In this document: in pieces, positions 13,924 through 20,900 of the stretch
How positions within the stretch are numbered: position 1 is the stretch's first letter
Layout: each line of letters opens with the position of its first letter
Source: an uncultured Oscillibacter sp.
Lineage (GTDB): Bacteria > Bacillota > Clostridia > Oscillospirales > Oscillospiraceae
Reading direction: 5' to 3'
DNA length: 21,708 nucleotides
Assembly (NCBI GenBank): GCA_904393855.1
Contig: CAJFNE010000008.1
Location: 1-21,708 of the forward strand
Program-made: the position numbers and the translations under genes
Notes under the pieces: generated by a model
The model's database searches: none
What the model was told of the DNA's origin: nothing
The model's input: only the letters and a program-made list of their open reading frames with translations

Positions 13924-14685
13924 ATGAGCATCACAGAAGCTTCCAAGCAGTATCATGAGCGGATGTTCCCCGGCGAGCACTCCAAATTCCTGGAGACGGA
14001 CCCAGAGTTCATCGAGCGGTTCGACAACTTTGCCTTTGACGAGGTGGTGAACCAGGACGACCTGGACGACCGCGCCCGGATGATGGCCATTCTGGCTACC
14101 CTGCTGGGCTGTCAGGGCATCGACGAGTTCAAGGCCATGCTGCCCGCGGCGCTGAACTTCGGCGTCACGCCGGTGGAGGTCAAGGAGATCGTCTATCAGG
14201 CGGCGGCATATCTGGGCATCGGGCGGGTATTCCCTTTCCTTCAGGCCGCCAATGACATCCTCACCGCCCGGGGCGTGAAGCTGCCCCTGGAGGGGCAGGC
14301 CACCACCACCATGGAGACCCGCCTGGAGGCCGGCAACCAGGCCCAGGTGGACATCTTCGGCGAGGGAATGCGGAACTTCCAGGACAGCGGCCCGGAGGAG
14401 AGCCGCCACATCAACAAATGGCTGGCGGACAACTGCTTCGGGGACTACTACACCCGCAAGGGCCTGAACTACCGGCAGCGGGAGATGATCACATTCTGCT
14501 TCCTGGCGGCCCAGGGGGGCTGCGAGCCCCAGCTCACCTCCCACGCCGCCGGCAACATGCGCATCGGCAATGACAAGGCGTTCTTGATCAAGATCATCTC
14601 CCAGTGCCTGCCCAATATCGGCTACCCCCGCAGTCTGAACGCCCTGCGCTGCGTCAACGAGGCCGCCGCCCAACAGAAACCATAA
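13924..14685 (+). CDS. Double carboxymuconolactone decarboxylase-domain (AhpD-like) protein
   Basis: A 253-residue protein with two CMD-type helical domains: residues about 45-115 (ARMMAILATLLGCQGIDEF, then FGVTPVEVKEIVYQAAAYLG) and about 150-245 (NYRQREMITFCFLAAQGG, then SHAAGNMRIGN). Neither carries the CxxC pair of true AhpD peroxidases; each has a single Cys near the equivalent place, so thiol-peroxidase activity is doubtful. The gene lies 33 bases after the aldo/keto reductase, a pairing often seen in Clostridia, and is probably in the same operon. The start is ambiguous: GTG at 13915 is three bases from AAAGGA, while ATG at 13924 is twelve bases away; I prefer the ATG. Confidence 0.88.
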   Translation: MSITEASKQYHERMFPGEHSKFLETDPEFIERFDNFAFDEVVNQDDLDDRARMMAILATLLGCQGIDEFKAMLPAALNFGVTPVEVKEIVYQAAAYLGIGRVFPFLQAANDILTARGVKLPLEGQATTTMETRLEAGNQAQVDIFGEGMRNFQDSGPEESRHINKWLADNCFGDYYTRKGLNYRQREMITFCFLAAQGGCEPQLTSHAAGNMRIGNDKAFLIKIISQCLPNIGYPRSLNALRCVNEAAAQQKP

Positions 14686-14890
14686 GACAGCCGCCGGGCC
14701 TGGCCGGATTTCCGGCAGGTCCGGGGCAGATGGGATGAAACCATCCATTTTCTCCCACGGGGAGAATTGCTTCACCCTCTGACGCATCGACGCAGAAATA
14801 ACGGCGATCCTGCTGGGATTGCGGCGGCGGACACCGAAACCGAACAGGTTCCAGGGCTCATCTGCCGCCCCCCTGCTTTTGAAATGTCAA

Positions 14891-14932
14891 CGTCCCCCGG
14901 GCGTTCCGCTGCATGCGGAACGCCGGGGGACG
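14891..14932 (-). terminator. Terminator hairpin of the ABC exporter operon
   Basis: Arms 14891-14909 and 14915-14932 pair over 18 positions with a single bulged G and a five-base loop. It begins 30 bases past the stop of the downstream exporter subunit on the - strand, and only TT follows. It could serve both converging transcripts. The 14686-14890 stretch between it and the CMD gene holds no gene that I can support. Confidence 0.6.
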
Positions 14933-14962
14933 CTGTCTGTCGATGGATCCGGGCGGCGGATG

Positions 14963-16732
14963 TCACTCCTCCGCCGCAAACTGGCTGTTATAGAGATTCG
15001 CGTAGAAGCCGCCCTTGGCCAGCAGCTCCGCGTGGGTCCCCTGCTCGATGATGCGCCCCTGGTTCATCACCAGGATCTGGTCCGCGTTCTGGATCGTGGA
15101 GAGGCGGTGGGCCACAATGAAGCTGGTGCGTCCCCGCATCAGCGTCTCAAAGGCCCGCTGGATGCGGAGCTCCGTCATGGTATCGATGGAGGAGGTGGCC
15201 TCGTCCAGGATCAGCAGGGGCGGGTGGCAGAGCATGATGCGGGCGATGCACAAGAGCTGCTTCTGCCCCTGGGACAGGTTGCCGCCTCCCTCCGCGATCA
15301 CAGTGTCATACCCCTCCGGCATCCGCGTGATGAAGCTGTGGGCGTGGGCCTTTTTCGCCGCGTCCACGATCTCCTCCTCCGTGGCGTCGGGCCGGCCGTA
15401 AGCGATGTTGTCCCGGATGGAGGCAGACCGGAGCCAGGTCTCCTGGAGCACCATACCGTAGCTGGTGCGCAGGGACTTCCGGGTGATCTCCCGGATGTCG
15501 TGGCCGTCCACCTGGATGGAGCCGCCCTGCACGTCGTAAAAGCGCATCAGCAGGTTGATGAGGGTAGTTTTCCCGCAGCCGGTGGGTCCCACGATGGCAA
15601 TGCGCTGGCCAGGCACGACGCTGAGGTTCAAGTCCTGAATGAGAGGCGCCTCCGGGGTGTAGGAGAAGTCCACATGCTCCAGGCGGACCCGCCCCGCGGG
15701 GTTCTCCAGCGTCACGGCGTCCGCAGGCTCCGCCGGAGCGGTGGGCTCATCCAGCAGCTCAAAGACCCGGGCAGCGGAGGCAATGGAATTCTGAAATTCC
15801 GTCAGCACGCTGGTGATGTCGTTGAAAGGCTTCGTATATTGATTCGTGTAACTCAGGAAGCTGGAGAGCTGCCCCACCGTGATATTCCCCGCCATGGTGA
15901 AGAATCCTCCCGCAATGGCCACGCCGGCATAGATGGCGGAGTACATGAACCGGGTAGCGGGGTTGGTGATGGAGGAGAAGAACGTGGCCTTCAGGGAGTA
16001 CTCGGACAGCCTCTGATTGATCTCGTCGAACTGCTGACTGGCCTTCTCTTGGTGGTTGAAAGCCTGGACCACCTTGATCCCGCCCAGCATCTCGTTGGTG
16101 AATCCAGTCAACTCCCCCCGGGCCTCGGACTGCTTGCGGAACATGGCAAAGGATTTCTTGGAGATGAAATCCGCCACCACGAAAGAGAGGGGGCTCAGGA
16201 CCACCACGACGAGGGTGATCCAGGGGTTGATGCTGAGCATGAACAGGATCGTGCCCCCAATGGTGGCAATGCCGGTAAAGAGCTGCGTGAAGCCCAGCAA
16301 AAGCCCGTCGGAGAACTGGTCGATGTCCGTGATGATCCGGCTGATCAGGTCCCCCGCGGGATGCCGGTCCACGTAGGACAACGGCAGCTCCTGCAAACGG
16401 TTGAATGCCTGGACCCGCAGGTCCCGGACAATACGGTAGGTGATCTTGTTGTTGATGTGGTTCATGATCCACTGGGCGGCCGATGTGACAGCAACGGAGA
16501 CCGCAATGGCGGCAATGACTGCCAGGAGTCCTGTGAAGTCCACCTGCCCCTCCCCCACGATGGCGTCCACGCCCCGGCCCGTCAGGATGGGCACGTAGAG
16601 CGTCAGCGCCACGGTCAGAACAGACAGGAGGAGGGACAGCGCCACCAGGCCGCTGTAGGGACGGACATAGCGGAGGATGCGTTTGACCGTCCCCCGGTTT
16701 CCGCCCCCGCTGCCCGCTGTTTGCTTACGCAT
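14963..16732 (-). CDS. ABC exporter half-transporter, consensus-site subunit
   Basis: A 589-residue fusion of a six-helix exporter membrane domain (from about residue 20) and an ATPase domain. Walker A is GPTGCGKTT. Walker B ends in D510-E511 (LILDEATSSID) with the catalytic glutamate present, and the switch histidine is H542 (VAHRLSTI). The signature is LSQGQ (486-490) in place of LSGGQ. This is the pattern of the TM288/BmrD/LmrD-type partner in heterodimeric multidrug exporters. The start ATG at 16730-16732 has GGAGG ten bases upstream. It overlaps the end of the upstream subunit gene by eight bases, so the two are translationally coupled. Substrate is inferred (drugs or lipids) only from the family. 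Confidence 0.93.
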   Translation of the reverse strand: MRKQTAGSGGGNRGTVKRILRYVRPYSGLVALSLLLSVLTVALTLYVPILTGRGVDAIVGEGQVDFTGLLAVIAAIAVSVAVTSAAQWIMNHINNKITYRIVRDLRVQAFNRLQELPLSYVDRHPAGDLISRIITDIDQFSDGLLLGFTQLFTGIATIGGTILFMLSINPWITLVVVVLSPLSFVVADFISKKSFAMFRKQSEARGELTGFTNEMLGGIKVVQAFNHQEKASQQFDEINQRLSEYSLKATFFSSITNPATRFMYSAIYAGVAIAGGFFTMAGNITVGQLSSFLSYTNQYTKPFNDITSVLTEFQNSIASAARVFELLDEPTAPAEPADAVTLENPAGRVRLEHVDFSYTPEAPLIQDLNLSVVPGQRIAIVGPTGCGKTTLINLLMRFYDVQGGSIQVDGHDIREITRKSLRTSYGMVLQETWLRSASIRDNIAYGRPDATEEEIVDAAKKAHAHSFITRMPEGYDTVIAEGGGNLSQGQKQLLCIARIMLCHPPLLILDEATSSIDTMTELRIQRAFETLMRGRTSFIVAHRLSTIQNADQILVMNQGRIIEQGTHAELLAKGGFYANLYNSQFAAEE

Positions 16733-18485
16733 GTTCCGCCGCCTCCTTTCCCACGTGCTGGGAGGAACAGATCTCCTGATAAATATGATTGGTCTCCAGC
16801 AGTTCCCGGTGGGTGCCGTAGCCCACCGGCTGCCCGTCGTCCAGCACCAGAATGTGATCCGCGTTGCGGATGGCGGACACCCGCTGGGAGATGATGAAAA
16901 CCGTCATGTTCTCCGTGCTCTCCCGGATGGCCTTTCGCAGCTTCGCGTCCGTGGCGAAGTCCAGGGCGGAGGCGCTGTCATCCAGGATCAGGATGTCCGG
17001 CTGTCCCACCAGGGCCCGAGCGATGGTCAGGCGCTGCTTCTGACCGCCGGAGAGATTGCTGCCGCCCTGCTGGATGGGCAGGGCCAGCCCCTCCCCCTTG
17101 CCGTCCACAAACTCCCGGGCCTGGGAGATGTCCAGCGCCCGGTAGAGCTCCTCGTCGGTGGCGTCCTCCTTCCCCCAGCGCAGATTGTCCTCCAGGGAAC
17201 CGGAGAACACGGTGGCCTTCTGGGGGACGATGCCCACATGCCGCCGGATGGAGGAGGGCCGCAGCGTCCTGACATCCTCGCCGAACAGGCGGATGGTGCC
17301 GGCGGTGCAGTCGTAGAAGCGGGGGATCAGGTTGGCCAGGGTGGATTTCCCGGAGCCCGTGCCGCCGATGATGCCGAGGGTCTCCCCCGGCATGACGGTG
17401 AAGCTGATCCCGTGGAGCGTCTCCTTCTGGGCGCCGGCATAGGCAAAGCTCACATTTTCAAAGGCGACCGCGGGCACATCCTCCCCGCCGGCGGACTCCG
17501 CGCCCTCCCCATGGGGGATCGCCTCGCCGGTGTCCGGGATGGAGGGAATCACGTCAAAGACGGCGTTGACCCGCTTCATACTGGCCAGGGCTCGGGACAG
17601 CAGAATGATGAGATTGGCCAGCTTCACCAGCTCCGTCAGGATCTGGGACATATAGTTGATAAGGGCGATGACCTCCCCCTGGCTGAGATTCCCCGCGTCT
17701 ACCTGGCGTCCGCCGAAATAGAGGACGGCGATGATCCCCAGGTTGATGATCACATAGGTCAGGGGGTTCAAGAGGGCGGAGATCTTGCCCACAAAAATCT
17801 GCTTTTGGTACAGGCCGTCCGTCTCCTGGCGGAAGCGGTCCTTCTCCTCCTCCTGCCGGGCGAAAGCCCGCACCACCCGGATGCCCAGCAGGTTCTCCCG
17901 GGTGGTGAGCAGCACCTGATCCAGCTGCTTTTGCACATTCTGGTACAGCGGCATGCTGACCAGCAGGATGGCGAACACCACTGCCAGCAGAGCGGGGATG
18001 GCGACCGCAAAGGGGATGGCCGCCCGGACATCCACCGTGAACGCCATGATCATGGCGCCAAAGACCACAAAGGGGGAGCGCAGGAACAATCGCAGGAACA
18101 TATTCAGTCCGTTTTGGACCTGGTTGATATCATTGGTCATCCGGTTGATCAGGGTGGAGGTCCCGATGGCGTCGATCTCCCGGTAGGAAAACGTATTGAT
18201 ATGGGCGAACAGGTCACTGCGCATGGCCCTGCCCACACTGACGGCGGACTTGGCCGCGAAATACTGAGCGGTCAGGGAGAACGCAAAGCCCACGATCCCC
18301 AGCAGGATCAGGAGTGCCCCCATCCGCAGGAGATAGGGTCCGTCGTGTTCGGCAATGCCCACGTCGATCATCCGCGCCACCACCAGCGGGACAAAGAGTT
18401 CAAAGGTCGCCTCCAGCATCTTGAAGAGGGGGGCCATCACGGTAATGAACGGATGCGCTCTGACGTAGCGCAGCAGGCGTTTCAT
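16725..18485 (-). CDS. ABC exporter half-transporter, degenerate-site subunit
   Basis: A 586-residue exporter half with an N-terminal six-helix domain (LLRYVRAHPFITVMAPLFKM, then FVPLVVARMIDVGI) and a C-terminal ATPase. Walker A is GGTGSGKST and the signature LSGGQKQRLTIARAL is canonical. However, Walker B reads ILDDSASALD with Asp503 where catalytic Glu is expected, and the switch position is Gln534 (ISQRVSAI) in place of His. These two changes mark the TM287/BmrC/LmrC-type partner whose own nucleotide site hydrolyses poorly. It is the first gene of the operon, with AGGA about ten bases before the ATG, and is divergent from a LysR regulator across 91 bases. Confidence 0.93.
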   Translation of the reverse strand: MKRLLRYVRAHPFITVMAPLFKMLEATFELFVPLVVARMIDVGIAEHDGPYLLRMGALLILLGIVGFAFSLTAQYFAAKSAVSVGRAMRSDLFAHINTFSYREIDAIGTSTLINRMTNDINQVQNGLNMFLRLFLRSPFVVFGAMIMAFTVDVRAAIPFAVAIPALLAVVFAILLVSMPLYQNVQKQLDQVLLTTRENLLGIRVVRAFARQEEEKDRFRQETDGLYQKQIFVGKISALLNPLTYVIINLGIIAVLYFGGRQVDAGNLSQGEVIALINYMSQILTELVKLANLIILLSRALASMKRVNAVFDVIPSIPDTGEAIPHGEGAESAGGEDVPAVAFENVSFAYAGAQKETLHGISFTVMPGETLGIIGGTGSGKSTLANLIPRFYDCTAGTIRLFGEDVRTLRPSSIRRHVGIVPQKATVFSGSLEDNLRWGKEDATDEELYRALDISQAREFVDGKGEGLALPIQQGGSNLSGGQKQRLTIARALVGQPDILILDDSASALDFATDAKLRKAIRESTENMTVFIISQRVSAIRNADHILVLDDGQPVGYGTHRELLETNHIYQEICSSQHVGKEAAEHA

Positions 18486-18533
18486 TTTTTCTCATCCTTT
18501 CCGGCATTTGCACTGTTTTTCCGCGTCGGTCTT

Positions 18534-18542
18534 TGCTATAAT
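18534..18542 (+). promoter_or_regulatory. Extended -10 promoter of the LysR gene
   Basis: TGC followed by TATAAT (18537-18542). The -35 region is poor (TGTTTT at 18514-18519). It lies in the 91-base gap shared with the exporter operon, for which I see no clear promoter on the - strand. Confidence 0.55.
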
Positions 18543-18576
18543 AATGAGGAATCGTGATCTCGAGAGGGGGAATCCC

Positions 18577-19509
18577 ATGAAATTATTCCAGCTGCGGTAT
18601 TTTCAGACGGTCTGCAAGTACAGCAATCTGACCCGGGCGGCCGAGGAGCTGCACATCTCCCAGCCGGGATTGTCCCATGCGATCCAGGAGCTGGAACGGG
18701 AATTCGGGCTCACGCTGTTTCTCCGGCAGAACAAGGGCCTGGTCCTGACCGAGGAGGGCCAGCAGTTTCTCAATGAGGCGAATCTGCTGCTGGAGCAGGC
18801 GGATTCCTTCGACAGCCGCATGAAGTTTCTGGGCAAGGCCAACCAGGTGATCCACTTTGGGCTCTCCCCCGCCAGCGCCACCCTGCATTTTCCCCCCATC
18901 ATGCGGGAGTTCCACCGCCAGCACCCGCAGGCGAAGGTCAGCGTGGTGGAAAACGGAAGCATCACGAATTATCAGCGGGTCCTGGACGGGGATCTGGACA
19001 TCGCTCTCCTGTCCTCCGGATCCCCCATGTCCTCCGCCTTTGGCTCCCACCAAATCGCCGTTACCAAAATCTGCCTCTACCTCTCCCGGGAGCATCCCCT
19101 TGCGGGAGCGCGGACGGTCTCCATCCAGGATCTGGACCAGATCCCCCTGGTACTGCTCACTGAGGACTCCTTTTTGACCACAAACACCCTGCAGACCTGC
19201 GCGCAGTACAAGGTCACGCCGAAGATCATTCTGACCACCAACCAGATCTCCATCATCAAGCAGCTGGTGGAGTGCAATACCGCGGGAACGCTGCTGTTCC
19301 ACGGCACGATCCCGGACGACGCCCCGTATCGGGCGATCCCCGTGCGGGAGTTCCGGGAACCCTCCATCTATCTGGTGTGGAACCAGTACAATCCCGTCAG
19401 CTCAGCGGTGAAACAGTTGATCAAGGCGGCCCAGGCACTGTATCCGCGTCCTATGATCGATCCCTATTGTAGCGGAAACGGCCAGGAAAATCTAATACTT
19501 AAAACTTAG
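18577..19509 (+). CDS. LysR-family transcriptional regulator
   Basis: A 310-residue LysR-type regulator. The winged helix-turn-helix is at the N-terminus (MKLFQLRYFQTVCKYSNLTR, then AAEELHISQPGLSHAIQELE) and the usual linker helix follows (FLRQNKGLVLTEEGQQFLNE). The co-inducer domain (about residues 90-300) carries DLDIALLSSG and ends with SIYLVWNQYNPVS, as in CynR/CysB-like members. The ATG at 18577 follows GAGAGGGGG; the frame is open further upstream (TTG 18508) but that part overlaps the promoter. Divergent placement suggests control of the ABC exporter operon; LysR proteins typically bind in such shared gaps. The ligand is unknown. Confidence 0.92.
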   Translation: MKLFQLRYFQTVCKYSNLTRAAEELHISQPGLSHAIQELEREFGLTLFLRQNKGLVLTEEGQQFLNEANLLLEQADSFDSRMKFLGKANQVIHFGLSPASATLHFPPIMREFHRQHPQAKVSVVENGSITNYQRVLDGDLDIALLSSGSPMSSAFGSHQIAVTKICLYLSREHPLAGARTVSIQDLDQIPLVLLTEDSFLTTNTLQTCAQYKVTPKIILTTNQISIIKQLVECNTAGTLLFHGTIPDDAPYRAIPVREFREPSIYLVWNQYNPVSSAVKQLIKAAQALYPRPMIDPYCSGNGQENLILKT

Positions 19510-19512
19510 TCT

Positions 19513-19533
19513 GCTATGAATTGAATTTATAGC
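19513..19533 (+). terminator. Weak hairpin directly after the LysR gene
   Basis: Eight base pairs with one G-U (19513-19520 with 19526-19533) and a five-base loop begin three bases after the stop. AAATTCTCTT follows. It is AT-rich and weak. A second small hairpin (GCAGC/GCTGC, 19688-19704) lies further on. The stretch 19534-19687 shows nothing recognisable. Confidence 0.35.
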
Positions 19534-19723
19534 AAATTCTCTTGCCCCGCAGTCCCGCGGCGGATAATCTGGTCTGATCCCTTGCGCAGGCGGTCCCCTC
19601 TTATTCATTTGTCCTCGGCTGGAACACGATATCACATCATCGGACTAGATCGGTCTGCGAAAAAAATCAAGCTCATTCAGGTTGAGTGCAGCAAAACAAG
19701 CTGCTGCTTCATACCACTTAAAC

Positions 19724-19756
19724 GCCCCCCTAAGCCATCAAAAGGCTTAGAGGGGC
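19724..19756 (-). terminator. Terminator of the lipoprotein gene
   Basis: On the - strand a 12-pair stem with one internal mismatch (19756-19744 with 19736-19724) and a seven-base loop beginning TTTT is followed by GTTTAAG. It lies 20 bases past the lipoprotein stop. Confidence 0.65.
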
Positions 19757-19775
19757 GCTTGAGATGCCAGCCAAC

Positions 19776-20453
19776 TCAGCCAGCCAGATCCACCGCATTG
19801 CCAGCGCCGTCGGTGCCGGTAGCGGTCATACGGTCCACGGTGTACCAGGCGGCGGTGCTGTTGTGGTCGCCCAAATTCTCATACACCTGGATGGAAACGC
19901 TGCCGTCCTCGTTGGTCTGGGCGGCGGAGGCCAGGTTCTGACTGTCCTGGTTGTTTTCCTGATAGAAGTTCAAGGCCAGATCGGCCAGCTCCTGATTGCT
20001 GTAAAACTGGAACGTGTCGGACCCCTGCTCGGAGACATAGGTGAGATGCTCCGTGGTGCCGTCCGCCCACGCCAGGATGACCGTGTCTCCGTCACGGCTC
20101 ACGGTACAGGAGCTGGCATTGTCCGCCGCCCCCATGGAAAAGATGGCCTCCGTTCCGCTCATGGAATAGGTAAATCCTACCCCGGTCCCATCCTCCAGGC
20201 TGGCCGTCCGGCCCGTGGTGCCGCCCTCGTCGAAGAAGTAGTATTGCCCGCCGTCAGACAGCCAGGTGCCGGACGTGAACACGGCGTCCTCATTGGACGA
20301 ATCCGAGGGCGTTTCCGTCGTTGCATTCTCTGAGTCGGCGGGCGGCTGCGCGGACGCAGACGAATCGGAGCCCGAACTGCCGCAGGCGGCCAGCAGTATT
20401 GTAAAGGAAATTGCCAGGCAGGCAACCCCTGCCAAGTATCGTTTTTTCATCAT
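19776..20453 (-). CDS. Putative lipoprotein of unknown function
   Basis: A 225-residue exported protein that I do not recognise. The N-terminus is a lipoprotein signal peptide: MMKKR, a hydrophobic core, then the lipobox LAAC with C24 as the lipidated residue. A Ser/Thr/Glu/Gln-rich spacer follows (about 25-57), as usual for surface lipoproteins of Firmicutes. The rest is small-residue-rich and beta-like (GTWLSDGGQYYFFDEGG, DGDTVILAWADGTTEHLTYV), then a helical stretch ELADLALNFYQENN and the end WYTVDRMTATGTDGAGNAVD. The mature protein is strongly acidic. AGGTG lies six bases before the ATG; a second ATG follows immediately. A strong promoter and a leader hairpin precede it. It appears to be a single-gene transcript. 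Confidence 0.85.
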   Translation of the reverse strand: MMKKRYLAGVACLAISFTILLAACGSSGSDSSASAQPPADSENATTETPSDSSNEDAVFTSGTWLSDGGQYYFFDEGGTTGRTASLEDGTGVGFTYSMSGTEAIFSMGAADNASSCTVSRDGDTVILAWADGTTEHLTYVSEQGSDTFQFYSNQELADLALNFYQENNQDSQNLASAAQTNEDGSVSIQVYENLGDHNSTAAWYTVDRMTATGTDGAGNAVDLAG

Positions 20454-20527
20454 GAATCACCTATCCTTTGACATGGTTGTGTGGGTTTATTCTGAGCACA
20501 TCGGATTGCCGCAAATGAGTTTTTCCG

Positions 20528-20554
20528 CGCCGGACGTTATGCGAACGTCCGGCG
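20528..20554 (-). other. Hairpin in the 5' leader of the lipoprotein gene
   Basis: A perfect 11-base-pair stem (20528-20538 with 20544-20554) with a five-base loop lies about 20 bases inside the predicted transcript and about 75 bases before the start codon. No T run follows, so it is not a normal attenuator; RNA stabilisation or protein binding is possible. Confidence 0.5.
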
Positions 20555-20581
20555 GCACGTTTGCCGCTCCAATGATGTCCT

Positions 20582-20610
20582 GTTATAGCATCCGTCGGCA
20601 GTTCTGTCAA
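20582..20610 (-). promoter_or_regulatory. Promoter of the lipoprotein gene
   Basis: On the - strand: TTGACA (20610-20605), 17-base spacer, TATAAC (20587-20582) preceded by TGC. Near-consensus sigma-A promoter with an extended -10, giving a leader of about 120 bases. The gap from 20611 to 20806 has no gene that I recognise. Confidence 0.75.
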
Positions 20611-20806
20611 TGGGGCTTCGTCATCGTTTATAAAATAGAAAAAAATTGTTCACAGAAGTTCTGCTTGCAAGAGCAGCCGCGCGGAATGATCCGTTCCTTA
20701 CGAACAGAGTTCCCGCAGCCGCGGCAGACTGATGAAAGCGTGTCTGGTATTTTTATTTTATGTGGGAAAGCTGACGCGCCGCATAGTTTATTCGCAGTTT
20801 AACTCT

Positions 20807-20833
20807 CGTTTCCCCTTTGTTTAAACGGAAACG
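20807..20833. promoter_or_regulatory. Inverted repeat upstream of the glycosyltransferase, possible operator
   Basis: CGTTTCC (20807-20813) and GGAAACG (20827-20833) are perfect inverted arms around 13 bases that contain the palindrome GTTTAAAC (20819-20826). It ends 55 bases before the ATG at 20889. I see no convincing -35/-10 pair, though TACACT (20835-20840) could be a -10. Confidence 0.4.
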
Positions 20834-20874
20834 ATACACTGAACGCATAAAAAATGCACTTCAGGCAAATCGAA

Positions 20875-20900
20875 AGAGGGGTTCACCGATGAAACTATGA
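20875..20900 (+). promoter_or_regulatory. Ribosome site and ATG that run into TGA at codon 4
   Basis: AGAGGGG (20875-20881) stands seven bases before ATG (20889-20891), an ideal spacing. This ATG is in phase with the glycosyltransferase, but the codons are ATG AAA CTA TGA. The stop is followed directly by TTG (20901) and the conserved TTDWFTPAVNG start of the family. Confidence 0.75.

Noticed and set aside
14819..18557. Two very long open frames (691 and 626 codons) on the + strand opposite the ABC exporter genes.
   Set aside because: They are exactly antisense to well-recognised ABC genes, have His/Gly/Gln/Pro-rich composition typical of GC-bias shadows, and lack family motifs.
19534..19723. 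Possible small RNA or tRNA in the gap after the LysR gene.
   Set aside because: No cloverleaf, no promoter-terminator pair and no recognisable RNA motif were found.
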